DNA from: Atrichornis clamosus
Taxonomy: Eukaryota > Chordata > Aves > Passeriformes > Menuridae
Length of the DNA: 64,000 nt
Assembly (NCBI GenBank): GCA_013400975.1
Contig: WBMZ01000356.1
Location: 124,001 to 188,000, forward strand
Direction: 5' to 3'
Made by a program: the position numbers and the translations under genes. Each line of letters begins with the position of its first letter. Position 1 is the first letter of the stretch. Below the pieces are notes generated by a model that was given only the letters and a program-made list of their open reading frames with translations, was not told the origin of the DNA and searched no databases. Shown piece after piece: positions 11,508 through 25,900 of the stretch.

Positions 11508-13841
11508 TTTACTTAAGTCAGGAGGTTTTATGCGAACAAAAGCTCCACAATCTTCGGCATGTTTCTAACTCTGTGGGACAGTTGTTGCTTCACAAATGTA
11601 GGAAAAGAACTAAGTAAATAAAATACTTTGTGCTAGCAGCCTGTTCAGACTCGAAAGGAATGATTCTACTTTCACACCTGGCTTTATTTCCTAGCTTTGC
11701 AAGTCAAGAGTTAAGTCTGGTTAGATTCTCCAAGGCAGGGTCTGTCTTCGTTCTCAGGGAATACTACTATTGGCACCTGAAATTTCCAGCCCATGGGGAA
11801 AAATCAAATTCAAGCAATCTTTCACAATCAGACCTGGAGTGAACGCAAGAGAGACTAATATTATACAGCACCTCCATTGTCATGCAAGGAGCCCTATTTC
11901 TCAGATCAATCAAAGCAGAAATACCTAAACAGCTGTAAAGGAGGAGATAAGACAGCTTAGGTTCAGTCCCTAGAGATACTGCCAAATGTAAACTCTCAGG
12001 TGTCGTAATAAGCTTTATCTTCACAGACCCAAGTCCACTGGGGAACAGTATCTGGTTTTAAATGTAAAACTCCTAAGCTGCTTTGTGACTGCCCAACTCT
12101 TTTGTATGGACAGTCTCAAAGACTTAAAAGTCAGCATTTACAAAGGGGATTTTCTGGGAAAAATACATCCAAGCAAACCTCTCCTTAGCATTCCTATGGA
12201 TTTAGACAGGAAATCCTGACAATTTTTCAAATGGAAAGCATAACGTCACTGGAAGTTAAAGATATTTTGCTTGTTCTTTCCTCCAAGGACAGTCACCAGG
12301 GGAGGATACGGCAATGTGTTCAATTCCCTTGAGAAGGAAAACATTTGCTACATAGTATCTTAATTGCAAAAGAGTCAGATAGGGTCCAAGCCTGGTAATT
12401 TAACAGCCACGGTAAATTCAGAATACATTTAAATTCTTCTTCCAAACACAGAAGAACTGATACATTCCTCTTTTGCAAATTTGGACTCCCTAGGATTTAT
12501 GGGATATACCAGAGCTTTGGCTTCAAAAAATCCTAGAAGAAAATCTGTAAGAAAAGGAGGCAACGACGCACCCTCCTTTCCCCTTCCAGTGGCCAAATAG
12601 TCCTGATGACACGGTGTGTTTAACTTTTTGCCTTACTTCCTAGTACACAGGTTCACTGTTTTAGAGAATCTAAGCACATTTGTCAGGGGCAGAGAATGGC
12701 CAGCAGATCTTCAGCCTTGTAACTGCAGGCAACCATACGCCATCCATGAAATGTTTCTGAAATGCTTCCACCTTTAGATTCAGTTATCACAAATGACAAC
12801 TCAGAATACAGGGTTTTTTTGTTAGGGAAAAAGGAGAGAGCGAGTAAAAAAAATATTTTAAGGATTTCAGTTTGTAAAACTTTGTTATTTAGCAGGACAA
12901 TAAAGATTGCCAACATGTAGGAGGCAGTAGATAATCTGTATTTGGTTTTGCAACTTATAGCATGCTGATGGACTGCAATTTTAACTTTGTCCAATCCATC
13001 CTTTGCAAAAAATCAATAAATTCAATACATATGATAACCTACCCTAATTCAAAAGAAGTATTAGTTTACTATTGAAACAGCATATTAAAATGTATAAGAA
13101 CATTTGCCCACTAAGTATGTAAGTGGTGGTTAGACATAATGCCAACAATAATTGTGGTACAAGGGACTGCTCTGTTGTTAACTGAGATTTGTGAACTGGC
13201 AAGGGAATCAAAACTGTTCTCTCAACCCTTCCAACCCTCTTAATCCTTGATAAATATTGATGAAATTGTATTTTTTTTCTTCCTCGTTACACAGCCCCAT
13301 GGATAATTATTTCTAATTATTTAAATACTGGTGCCCAACGAGGACTTGGAAGTGATACTACCACACTGGCCTACAAGTGTAAGTGACTGTCATAATTACC
13401 ACAAACAGGATGACAAAGATTCAACTATGTCTTCACAACTGTTACGTACATATCTACACCTGAAATTCCTAAATCATCAAATAAAGCTTCCCCATCCCTA
13501 CTCTCCCAGGGGCTGAGTACTACTCTATACTGATACCATCAACTTGATGGGACACAATGTATTAGCAGCTCTGCATACTTCGGAATAACCACATCATTCT
13601 ACCTTTTTTTCTATAAAGGTAACCATGTATGTCATAATACAAGAGAGCATTCGGCTCTATATCCATAATGTCTTCCAGCTACTAACGGTGTGTTTGCTGG
13701 ACAAGAAAAAGACATCTTTGACTGCAGATTTCCCCTAATGTGATCTGTACTGTATCAATGAGATCTATCTACTAAATACAGGCTGCAAGTGACAAGCTAA
13801 GAAGGGCACCAGAGATTTGGCAGTGTTTTTTGGTGGCTTGG

Positions 13842-13867
13842 TTTTTTTTCCCCCCCCCGGAAAAAAA
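13842..13867 (+). repeat. Homopolymer junction T8-C9-GG-A7
   Basis: Eight T, nine C, two G and seven A are consecutive. The T/C side and G/A side could pair as a 9-bp stem over a C7 loop. Such runs are also prone to sequencing and assembly length errors. Confidence 0.9.
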
Positions 13868-14222
13868 GAAATGTTTAGAATTAAGAGACTGTAAGGATAC
13901 ATTTAAATACATATTTTTTGCAGATAAGCAACTGTGCATGACAAAGGAGAAAGACAAAACTAGGAAAAGACTGAAACGTTCAAGAATACAAAAGACTACG
14001 CAAGGTAGGAATGCAGAAAAGTAAAGAAGAAAATAAAAGAACAGATAATGTACTGAAAACAGCTTGACATGTATCATCCTGCTTGGTAAATAAGAAGGGA
14101 GAATAAAAAGTAATAGTAGGAAAGTTAAAATAAAAATGAAGTCTATCTAATGTAGATACACTTTAAACAAAGTATTTTTAACAACTTACAGTCAGCTACT
14201 TTTTAGAAATTGCATGCAGTAT

Positions 14223-14281
14223 GTTTGTAAAAGATGTTTGATTTCATAGCTATATTATGAAATCAAATACCTTTTACAAAC
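14223..14281. repeat. Inverted repeat with 26-bp arms and 7-nt loop
   Basis: The left arm is 14223-14248 (GTTTGTAAAAGATGTTTGAT and CATA end). The right arm, 14256-14281, is its reverse complement with two mismatches, one of which is a G-T wobble in either strand. The loop is GCTATAT. The PTPRM transcript would carry this as a stable AU-rich hairpin. It has no recognised family. Confidence 0.92.
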
Positions 14282-16095
14282 AAATTTTGCATAATTTATA
14301 AAATTATTTCATAATAGAGTTGTGAAATCATATTATATACTTTTATAAGACTGGAGGGAGGAATTGTTACCCAGGAATGACTGCCCACAAGATCCCTTTA
14401 CACTCACTATGACCTACTGAATATTTGTTAAATTGTTCTACCAACCGACACTTGACTTCTTCCATAAATAACTCTGGTAAACATAACCTTATAGTCTTTT
14501 AGATAGCTATGTTACCATAGTACTTTTGGCAAACATAAAACATCTGTGATGACAGTTCTTTCACAAATAGGGGACAACAACATTCCCTTGATCAGGTACT
14601 GGATTTTTTAAAGGCCATTTGGAACAGAATATGCTTCAAAGCCCTATAAATAGACTAAAGGCACTGTAAGTTTTACTGCAAGAAATTCAGATGTGTACCC
14701 AAGAATATGTTGCACTCCCATCTATATTCCACATGTCATGTGTGGTATCTGTGCCACCCAGCTCCCACCCTCAATATGCTCAGCTCCTTCCCATATCTCC
14801 CCAACACTGGCTGGAAAAGAGGAAGCACATGCTGTGGCTGCTTCTGGGCTACATACTGGCTTGCTGGTATGTGAGCTGTAGCTCTCTGTTGATGGACAAA
14901 ATGAAATGAACTAACTCATACTTTAACATAATCTATCCTTCAGATGCTAATCTGGGTCTTTCACGGAGATTCCAAAGAATGTGAGAAACTTAACTATTTA
15001 CACAACATTCAAACTATTGCTTGAAAATTTCCAAGAGGTCCTGTATTAATGAGGGAAGGAAGGAACACACAGGCAGATGAACAGGATGATGCTTAAGACT
15101 TGTTTTCTTAAGAAACCAGGAAAAAAGTCAGGTATAAACTTTAACTTAGCTACGTTTCAGAAAGTTTAATTCTGATCTCAGATATATAATATAGCACACA
15201 GAACCCAAGGACTACTCCCTTTCTTCATTTTACCAGTGGAAAGTTTTATTCCTACTGAGTAATGACTCAGTCCCTCTAGGCACCAGATACTATTGATCTC
15301 ACTCCACAAGGCTTTATGCTCTTAATTTAAACCCAAGCAGCAATATCACTAACTTAAATGATGCTGGTCTAAACTGAACTAACCTAAAGCTTCAGATTCT
15401 CCAGAGCTTTGAGACTGACTTCACTACAGAGCAGTACAAAATAGGGATATCTCCTACTTTCTTTACAGTCTTCTCACAACTTGGCTTTACAATGAATGCA
15501 AACCACAGATAGATTGTGAGGTTACTAATTCCACAAATAGTTCACAAAGCCACCGTTCTGAGATCTTCTGGTGGCCAACATGGAAAAGTTGAATAAAAAA
15601 TAAATAAATCATCTCCAGAGAGTTAGCTAGACACACAGCTGCTTATTATGGCACTCCTCACCATTGCCAAGTTGATCACAATCAGGTATCTCTCCCTCTT
15701 TTTCTTTAGAGAGGAAAAGGCTATGTTCACTTACTTAGAGATAGGAATGGAGAGAGCATGATATCCTTCCCACCACAGTCAGACTACAGTCTTCTGTAAC
15801 CAGAAACACACTGCAGTTCCTCTCCTGACCATCTGAGGAGGTTTTAGCTCCTCTTCATCTCTACAACAGAGCTCTCCATTGGGGAAGAAGGGTGTACTCA
15901 TTATCTAAGTGACTTTGTTGCATACAAACAACTAAAAATAATTTAAATAAAAAGTTGTAGGCATAGATTTCAAGAGGCTATTTCTGCTGTTAGCAAAGAA
16001 TTATAGTTCCAGGTATAGAGCTTGTTCTATATAATCCTGCTGGCAATCTGTCTTAATCTGAGTACTTTTTTCCAGCAATCACCTATTCAAAGCAG

Positions 16096-16189
16096 TGAGG
16101 GAACAAGAAAGAGCGCAAGAGAGAGGCGGGGAGAGAGGGATGCAAAGGAAAAAAGGGAGAGAGAAGGAGAGGCAGAGGGGGAGGGAGAC
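16096..16189 (+). repeat. Purine-rich (GA)n tract
   Basis: Over about 94 bp the plus strand is almost entirely A and G (GAGAGAGG, GGGAGAGAGAAGGAGAGG and similar), with only a few C or T. In the PTPRM transcript this is a long pyrimidine run. Confidence 0.9.
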
Positions 16190-16866
16190 TTCTGTAAAAT
16201 CCTGCTGAGAACATGAATGCCACTTAGTCACAAATTATGTGGGAAGCTTTTATAATGAAAACCACCAATCATCAAAGTTATCTACGTTTATATAACACCT
16301 CTTTCCAATCTTGTTTACAGTTATGTATATGGTAAGATTTCCTCCATCTTTCAAAATTTTTATTAAAATTACCTTATTTCCATCAGAATAGCTTTGAGTA
16401 AAACCACCACCATCCCCCTCAGTATGCAGTGTAGTGCAAAGAAAGCATTTTGGTTTATTCCAGTATAAAGAACAAATAGTGAATCAACCTAAACGCTCAG
16501 ATTTTTACATTTGTCATGCTGTGGAGGTGTTTGTGTCTAGCACAGCTCAGAGAAGAGTGTGTAACTCTTACTACAAAAAGCATATGACCTGAACTGGTCT
16601 TGCTCATAAAATATAATAATAAAAATAGTTAATAGCTGGTCTTGCACAGACCATTTTTGTTAGATGCCACATGTCTGATATAAAAAAACACCACTGAATA
16701 TTTCAGTCTTGTAACTTTAATTTCTCTTTGTCCAGGTTTGATCAAGGTAAGATCAGTTCTAAATTGCTTTGGAATATTAGCTGGGTACCACAAGTGTATT
16801 TTGTATTCTCTCAACCATAGCTCATTACAAGGAACTTGCCTGGCATCAATAAGTCACTATGGCTTT

Positions 16867-16900
16867 TGTGTGTGTACGCGTGTGTGGGAGCGTGTGTGTG
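16867..16900 (+). repeat. Alternating TG/CG low-complexity run
   Basis: TGTGTGTGTACGCGTGTGTG is followed by GGAGCGTGTGTGTGG. This is an interrupted (TG)n microsatellite with a purine-pyrimidine alternating core. Confidence 0.9.
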
Positions 16901-19900
16901 GCTCAATACCCTGCTGCTAGGCTATTTAGTGATAAAATCTGATATAATAAAATATTAATTACAGCTGAAAGGTTGGGCGAGAAATATGAACTCAATTACA
17001 GTCCCATATTGCGAACAAAGGGCACGGTGAAAAAATCCTTTAGTTATAGATGTTTGGGATAATAAAAGAACAACTAGAACATTAGACTCAAGCTGAGTGT
17101 TCACTAAAAGGCCACCTGTTATTAATCTACACATCAGACATAGAAATTCAAGTAAATTAGGTCAAGATGAAAGATTTTTGCAGCCAATTTTTTTTACTTA
17201 ACTAATTTAAAGATTTATCTGAGTTTTTCTTTGATGTCATTGCAATTTAGTAATTAGGAATTTGTAACAAGTACAAGGACACACAAATTGTAATTAAAGG
17301 TTATATATCATATATGGTATGCAAAATGATCACCTTATATGGTGGCAAGATTTAGCAGTATTTCTAGAAGTCTTTGTCTCAGTCAGATTGACAGTTTCTG
17401 AGAAACAAACTGTAGAAAATGTGGTTCTACCATCTTAGAAAGCCTTTTTTTTTGGTTTGTTTGTTTTTCAAAAAATATCAGCATAAGAATATAAATTATT
17501 TTAAGACTTCTTAATAAATACATTTTTGTTCATGTGTTTGATTTACCTGAGTCTGAAGTCAGATGCATTACCAAAGACTTAAGAGAATGTGACCAGATGG
17601 CAAACAAATGCAACTGTGATCCAAACTTAGTCCAAATCAAATAATATGACCTAGAAATCCTATGTATAGCAGTGAATCATAAGAACTGAGGAATCTTATC
17701 TATTACAGCTATTGCAAGCTAAAATATGCCATCAGATCATAAAATAAGGATTTTCATTGTCTGAAGAACTGTGTTCTCGTTTAACATTGTTTTCTGTTTC
17801 AAACAATTTTGCTGAAACTATGGCAATGTATTTTGGTACCAAGCCAGAAAACAGACTTTCAGTGAATTTACATTTATGATACTTGGAACAATCCAAAGAC
17901 CATTTCAAAGCTTCTTAATCAGCTTTATGTTCTTTGCTTAATTTCTTTATAAAAAGAACACAGAAAAATGGTAAGTTCATAAGCACGAGATAAAAGTATC
18001 TTGGTACAGCAAGCAAAGTGCTTTTATAAGCCAATATTACACCATTTAACTCACAAGTTTTCAGGTTGCCAAGGCCAATTTATAGAACAACAGGAAGGCA
18101 TGGAAAAAGGAGTAAAGTCTTGTCACAGTTTAAAAGAAATTAAAGAAAGCGAAACTGTCTAAAATAATTTAGTCTAAAAAAGAACCAAGTTAGAGGGGAT
18201 CTGAAGGAAATATTCAAAATTGAAAGCCATGGCAGGGCTGACTGATCCTTTCTTTCCAATCTGTCACAGAGAAAGAAAATGCTGATGCACAATGGTACTG
18301 AAGTACAGATCAGTGAGGGAGAAACAAAAGAAAATTCCAGGACTCTGAACACACGCAAACCAGTATGCAACAATCTGTGAGATCACACAGCTCATTTTAT
18401 CAGAATCAGAAGTAGCATTTCTGAAAGTGTATGCCTGACTTTCTGATACTCAAAGGCAGCTCACTATTGCTTGAAAATTGCTTATGACTGGAATGCAAGG
18501 GTTCATTGCAACATAATTCCAGCTTCAGCAAAGTTGTTGATGGCACCCAAATCATCAGATTCCACCTGGTTCCATCCTACTATGTAAGGCAGGGTGCAAA
18601 GAAGAAACAAACTAGTTCTTTTTCTTATTATAGAGTATGACACAATGCTATTATCCAGTTTTCATTAATTGTGTAGGAAATAGAACTAGCAAAGTCTAAA
18701 TGACCTTGGACCTTACTTGAATTCTCAAGGGAACAGGAAGGCCAATTCCCACCTAACAGGGAAAATCCTAGTTCTTTACGTTTACATGGGATGAATACAT
18801 TATGTCATTTCCACTAAAAAATTCTCAGAGTCAAGCATCTGTTTTTAGGTAAATACTATACTATGTTGTTATCATTCTACCATCTTCAGAGTAACTGGAT
18901 ACAATATGATAAAATACTGTATTGGAATTAAAAGGCATGGAGTACTGGAAAAACATGGCAGTCTTCATGCAAGAACCTGCCTGAGTAATTTCTACTTTCA
19001 AAGGAAGCCAGGGCCACTTGCAAACAAGAGACTTCTTCCTCAATAGCCATGAAGAAGATCAGTAGCTACACAAGGATAAATTATAAGAGTAATTTAAAAA
19101 ATACTTTGAGAACTAATGTGATGTTCTTAGGGAATACGAGCATTTCCTCAGATCTAGATCCATGATAAAGATACACTATTGCTCAGTCTTTTGTGTTCAA
19201 CTCCCAGTTTATGTTTATTATGTGTGATGCTGCCTTCAAGAGCAGGGTTTTCATTCTGTTCTCCACTAATTTCTAAAAGATGCAGCTTGCAAAAGGTAAG
19301 AAAAACATACAGCTTACAGATTTAAAATCACAACAATAAGATCTGCAAATACACTGCACTATCTTCAGGGGTTTAGACATTTAAAAAAAATCATTCTATT
19401 ACGACAAACTGATCACAAATAAGTGGTATTTTACTTCAATATTTTCTAGCAAGCAATAGACTCCTGCAATGCTGTGACTATGCCCTGGAAAGTGTCCATG
19501 AGGTGTGGACAATCTGCAAATATAACACTGTTCATGTGCATAACTATGGCCAGTTGCTTTTATTTATGAATGCAAATTAATACGCACATGTAAATTGATC
19601 AAGGAGGCTGGATATTACATAGAAATTAAGAAGTAACATTTAGAGCAGGAGATCAGCAATTGGATTAACAACACTGTTAACACTAAACATATTCTACATG
19701 TTCGACGAAGCACTGGAAATTCAGTATTGAATCTGGTCAGGGAATTAAGAAAATAGATATATTAAAATGAGCAGTTTATCAGTAGAGGGAAAATGCTTAT
19801 TTTCTCCCTTTTTTCAAGGATGCTCTGCAATCTGCTGGCTTGTGCACAACACATGAAGAAAAATATTTGCTGAGGCAGCTAAATGAATACACAAGCCAAT

Positions 19901-22900
19901 TTCAACAGGTTTTTTGATTCAGAGCATCAAAACTATTTACTGCTCATTACAGCACTAACAGAGGATATGAAGTTTTTTAATCTATTCGATGAGGGGATAC
20001 AACATGGAACACAGAGAGACTTGCTCAAACAGATCTACTACGGTCATTTAAGATATTGTCTCATTTGTCCATTTTCTCCTGCCAGACGCTTTGTTTTCAT
20101 GGGAAACTTGGTGGAAAGCCAAGTGCCTGTGCTTCAGTTGCAACTGCAAAAGCCAGCATTATCACTTAAGCTACCCAAGGCACAGATACATTTTCTCTTA
20201 CTAACCCTGTTGTAGGAGAGGAAGGCTACAGCAAAAATAACCACAACAAAATTCTCGCCTCTCAATGCTATCGTCACTTTTCACAACTTAAATGCAGTGG
20301 GTTCCAGTCCAGCAATTTAGAAATGGAGATTACTGTGTTCATTTTCATTCTTTCTTCCCTACAAAAAGGCTCTGCAGGGCACTTTAATCAGCAGTGCAGA
20401 ATGATGCAGGCAGACACACAAAACAAGTCAGTTCTTGCGGCATCGTCCCCAGTTTCTCAGGACTTCTGTGGATAAATACAAGGCTGACCTATTCTGTCAG
20501 TGAAGGTATAACTCTTCCTCCTCCCTGCACTGGGAATGAATCTGGTAGGATTAGGTGGCATAGAAACCTTGGCAGCATGACACTGTACAGCTCTTCCCAC
20601 AGGAAATCTGGCCGTAGATAAAAGATTCTGCACAGTTCAGGATTAGCACAACTGTTCAATACAGATGAGATTTTGGCCTTGTGCTTCTACTACCCTACGA
20701 GGCTAATCTTGAAAACAGCTTCAGCTCTAGATGGGAGAATGCAGTTCATTCATCTGTCCTCATCCGATTTCCCCATGGTCATTTCGCCCTAAATTCAACA
20801 TTTTTATAATGCCTTACACATCTATCCTACCTCTCTCTGAGACTATTTCAGGCTGAGGCTTTTATACTGCTCCTGACGAACGAGTTGCTGCTTTCAGTTG
20901 TACAGCCCAGTAAGTGACTCTAATGTTTCTTTATGTCATTTAATGTAATCCAGTTGAGCAGATTAGCTTTTACTTAGCAATGCTTTAGAGTCATGATGCT
21001 GATTGTGAATGCCAGTGACTTCCTTTCCTACTTAAACGAGCAGTATAACAGAAAGTTTTCATGTTAATATTCAGTAAAATGATACTCCTGCAGCATCAAG
21101 TGTGGGGAATGACAGTGTTTCACTTGGAGTACATCTATAGCTTTTGTTCCTCTTTCCATGTAGCATTCCTCTTTATACTTTGTTTCCTTTAACATCACTT
21201 AGTATCAAATAAAAGCATGTCTTGTTTGCTTGCAATGTGTTATCAAAATGCTTTAGTACAAATGGTTCAGTGGTTTAGAATGGTTCAATCAAATATTATT
21301 TATACTGAGAGTTAGGAATTGCTCCAGATTACTTTATTCTGGAAACCACAGTCCTACTGCTATACATTTCAGTATTAGCAACAGAATCTTTATAAATGCA
21401 GCCATTTAGTGTTTCCTAGTGAATAAAGGGCTTGTACAAACTTGCTCAAAATGCACAATACTGAAGAAAAAAATCCTGAAGTCAACAGCAGTATGAAAAT
21501 GCACCATTGTCAAAGAATCTATGGAAAAGGCAATGAAAATGGTACTACTTCTGTTTTGCAACTTAAATTATGAGAAAAACCTTGCTGACTTTTTGGCTCC
21601 CTGTCACTCAGACAACTCCAGTCCATGTGAGAACCTGGACAAAAGCTTATGCTTTTTTGGGGGTTGTCATGTACAGAAAACTGAAAAATGTACTTCTGGC
21701 ACCACCGTGCTGTGTGACTAACTCTCACACAATACTACACCTCAAAAACATTTATAAAAGCTTAACTAGCATCACCTTCCTGACATGTATATGTGCCTGT
21801 TTCAATTCAGGGGGCTCGATTCACTGGGCAGATAATTTATACTTGAGGTGTTTATATGTATATATATCTGCTGTCTGAACTGAAATTGATCTCCTTTCCC
21901 TCTGAAGTTTATTCCTCTGATGCATTTTTAGAAAATAACCATGTCTTCTCTTGGCCTTAACTGGCTAGCTAAAACAAGTGGAGTTCTCTTGGTCCCTCCA
22001 TATGTAACAGAGGTTTTCCCTGATCATTCATGCCATAATGCTCCACCGTTGTAGTGCCAGTAAATTGGCATTTCTTGGTAGATCAGAACTAGGCACAGGA
22101 GTTCACACGAGGTCCTGCCAGTGTCCTGTACAGTGGCGTTCACAGCTGGTCACCTCTGCTGGAAACCCCACCTGCTGTGTACAGGCTATTTGCCTATTTC
22201 ACAGTCACACTGTGTTTTGATGATTCACAATCATACTGTAAGCCATTCATACACATTTTCTTCTCCTCTGGTATTTCCAAAAATAAGTCTCTATCTTAAA
22301 ACATGCATCCTTGTTCTTAGCTCATAAAAGGCAAACTTTGCATCTCATCCTGAAGGCTATTCAATATTTGCTGTGCAACATTCCAAACCCATCAAATGCT
22401 GCAGGCAGGATTACTGCCAAATGGATTATAATGTGTTATATTTATTTTTTGTATCTATAAACAAACCAGGCAGAATGTCATTGGGTCACCTCTCAGTTGA
22501 TAATCCACTACTTCACTATACAGCACAGTGAACATGTACTTGTATCACAGTCACTGGTTTAGAGCTCTTGTGAACCACTTAAAAATACAGTTAATTTAAA
22601 TATTTATGAAAGAAAAGGAACTGAATCTCAAGAATCACAAAAAATATGAAGTATATGACGCAGCTGGAGCACAGAAAGATTGATGTGCAACACTGCCAGT
22701 GTTTCAGCCTAACAGGGCCCAAGCAGGCAGGGCTTCCAGTATGACCTGCAAGACTGACTTGAGTACTTATTTAGTCAAAGGGGTGAATGAACACCAAAAG
22801 TGACACCATCATTTTCCCTTGGGACACCTCACTTTGGCATTTAGAACTCGAGAGTAAAAATATCAATAGGATTCAAACCTTCACAAAAACAAAAGAACTG

Positions 22901-25900
22901 AGGTAAGATGACAAGCCACAGTGGAAAATCTAATTTCACATGGACAAAGATGTTGGAATAATACACATTAAGACCAACAGTGAAAGCTCCCAGAGGCAGC
23001 AATGGGTTATATGTGCCTGACGATTCCCAACCACAGTTTTACAGGAATTTAGAGTGGGTCACTCAGCACTGTGGCCTACAAACTAACATACAGCTACTGC
23101 GATACACACTGTCAGAAAAATACTTAAAATGTCTCCAGAAACTACATCCCCATATAATCCTGTTCAACAACCACTGGGGGAAATGTAGCTGGCTCACACA
23201 TTCCCCCTTCAATCCTTCCACAACACACAGTAAAATTAAAACAAATCCCTGGCACACTTCAGTAAGCACAGAGCAATAGCATCTCTTTCATTTTCAAGGA
23301 GTGCTCTGGTTGTTCTGCGTTTTAACTTGGGTATGTTTAAACTGAATACTCTTCCAAACTCATGCGATGCAGGCATTTCAAGCGTAATTCTTTCATTATG
23401 GTCCCTACATTAAACACCTCCTTCTCTCAAAGCAAGCACCCAGAAATACACTTGAGCCCCCTACACACTCTGCGGGAGAAACATGTCTCTTTACAACCCC
23501 AGAGGGCTACTCTGACATGAAGGCAGGATTGTACCCCTCATACTGTCTCTATGGAATCATCAACACAGCCCTGACCAAGGATCATGAAAAAAATGACCCT
23601 GTTGCGTTCCTGGCATACTCCGAGATCAAACTGTTCATATTTTTAAGTAGGTGTAAGAAAAACGTGTTATATCAATTCTGACTGATGTTGGCAGTCCAGA
23701 GCCAGGCGAACAAGTGTAAGTTCCGAAAGCTTATGATACACTGGTTGAATTGTTGCTGGACTTCAGCCTTCATGAGGGAGATTAGGAAAACCCAGTGGAC
23801 CAAAGGATCTTAGCAAAGAACTAGCCTAGCTGAACTGGACTATCACACTGTCAGAATGAGAGGTAAGCAACATAGATAAGACTATCATGAGGAATTTTGT
23901 GCAACCTACTTAAGACCAGCATGTAGATTTTTAAGTTGTTAATTATAACCAAAATTCGTGAGAAAGTATTAGTGAGTTATGAAACTGAAAATAATCTCTT
24001 CAGAGATATGGAATAATCTATTTTCTCTTTTATTCACAAATTGCACTAGCTTGCTTTATATATTATGGATTACTTTCTATTAATTGCTAAATGACAGATA
24101 GCATTATATGCTGGCTTCTCAGTGACACAAACTAGTACTTAAAGAAATTGAGGATCAATACTCATTTTACCCAGGGACTATGTGAGAAGTCACAGTAAAA
24201 GGACCATGGTAATTCCTGAACAAGCTAGCAGCACATGTGAAGCTGCATCACGCATGTCCAGGCAACACGCACCATAAACTCTAACACAAGTCACGGTAAA
24301 AAATCCAAGGACAAGTTCTACTGTATAACAAAAAAGAATTACAGCATTTTTATAGCATAAGCAATTACTGCACTGTTCCCTCAATGAAACAGAAATTGAC
24401 CCTTCTGCTGTAAATAATTATACTTGTTGCTATAAAGAAGTGACAATTATGGGCATTAATAAAACCCAGTCCCTTCTCTACCACAGACATCCTCAAACAA
24501 GTTTACTGGCTGCCTTACAGGTTGTAAAGCTATGATTTGGAAAGAGCTGACCCTACAGCATACAATTCAGGCCTTTATGTTTACAGATCCTTAAGCAATA
24601 GAAAGGATCCTCATGGAAAGCAAATTAAAGAATGAACAGTAAGTTCCCTTCATGCTCTTTAGATCCCATGATTTCACAGTATTTCAAAAGGCTGTATTTG
24701 ATCATGGCATTTCAGAATATTAGTGAGTTAGTAATGCTACTTGAACACGTACAGTTACACTATTTCAACGTAACTATTACTTTATCAAAAATCCACCAAA
24801 TATCTGGACTGTTTTATCAGTGAGCTCTTGAAAGCGCAGAGTTCACTTTTCTATTTTATTGGGAAGCTTTCCAAATTCTGCTGAATAATGCAGAGTTCTG
24901 ATATTTCTCTCCTCAGCTGTGTCTACGTAAGATTTTTTTTCTCATTACTGCGTTACCATGTAATGTCACTGGGAATAGAAGGAAATTACAATAACATGCT
25001 AGCATTACATAATGTGCAAGGCAGGAATTGTGAGAGGACAAAGCTAAAAACACAGATATTGCAACGTCTATATCTGCACATGTTGTTGCCATGCTTTTGC
25101 CCACACAGAAGACTAACGTCTTTCACTGTGCAAATCAGCATTTTCTTCTCCCAGTTCAACACTCATTGTTCACCTATCCTGAATTTATAATTATACTCAT
25201 GATGTCTGCCTTCACAATTCATGCATGGAAATTAATGCTGCACTCTTACTACGCAACACAGAAACTCTGAGATACCAGGGCCTCTTCTTTGAGAAGTGGG
25301 TTGCAACTCTGAGGCCCAGGCCTGTGGCTTCTACCTTCTCACAACAGCAATGCAAGTGTCTGATGGTCTTTTCATGGTTATGGAAAGTATCCTGCAATTT
25401 TTGTATTCAGAGTGTTTGAAACCTTCCTGTTTTCTGAGTTCCAATGATATCTGCCATGTGTTTCCCAACAGCCTGGCTAGCTTGCCAGTTTTGATTTAGA
25501 TTTCTTGACTGTCAGTGAAACAATTTAATCTGCTGATCTCCTGACCAGGTGAGTGATTTTTGTAAAGATGCTACATTTCAAGAACAAAGGTAGGCAATGG
25601 CTTTTCTGGAAGGCTCTCTGTCAGATTGCAGGATCCTGAAAAAGCTCTGTCAGGCTTCAGACGATCCCATTTCTCCATATGGAAGCGTATGAACAGTACT
25701 GCATGACCTAACTGATGTGGTACAAGAGTGCCAGTGCCTGCTGCCAGCCCACGAGGAAGGACGTGGACACAGTGACAGTGCAGAGACAATGGCCAGACAT
25801 GCGGAAAGCTGGTCCTCACAGCACCAGTCATGCTGAAGGGAAGAGATGAGGCCCTAAGACATATCCTCCTGCCCTGTAGTGTGTGTGGCAGGGATGAGAA

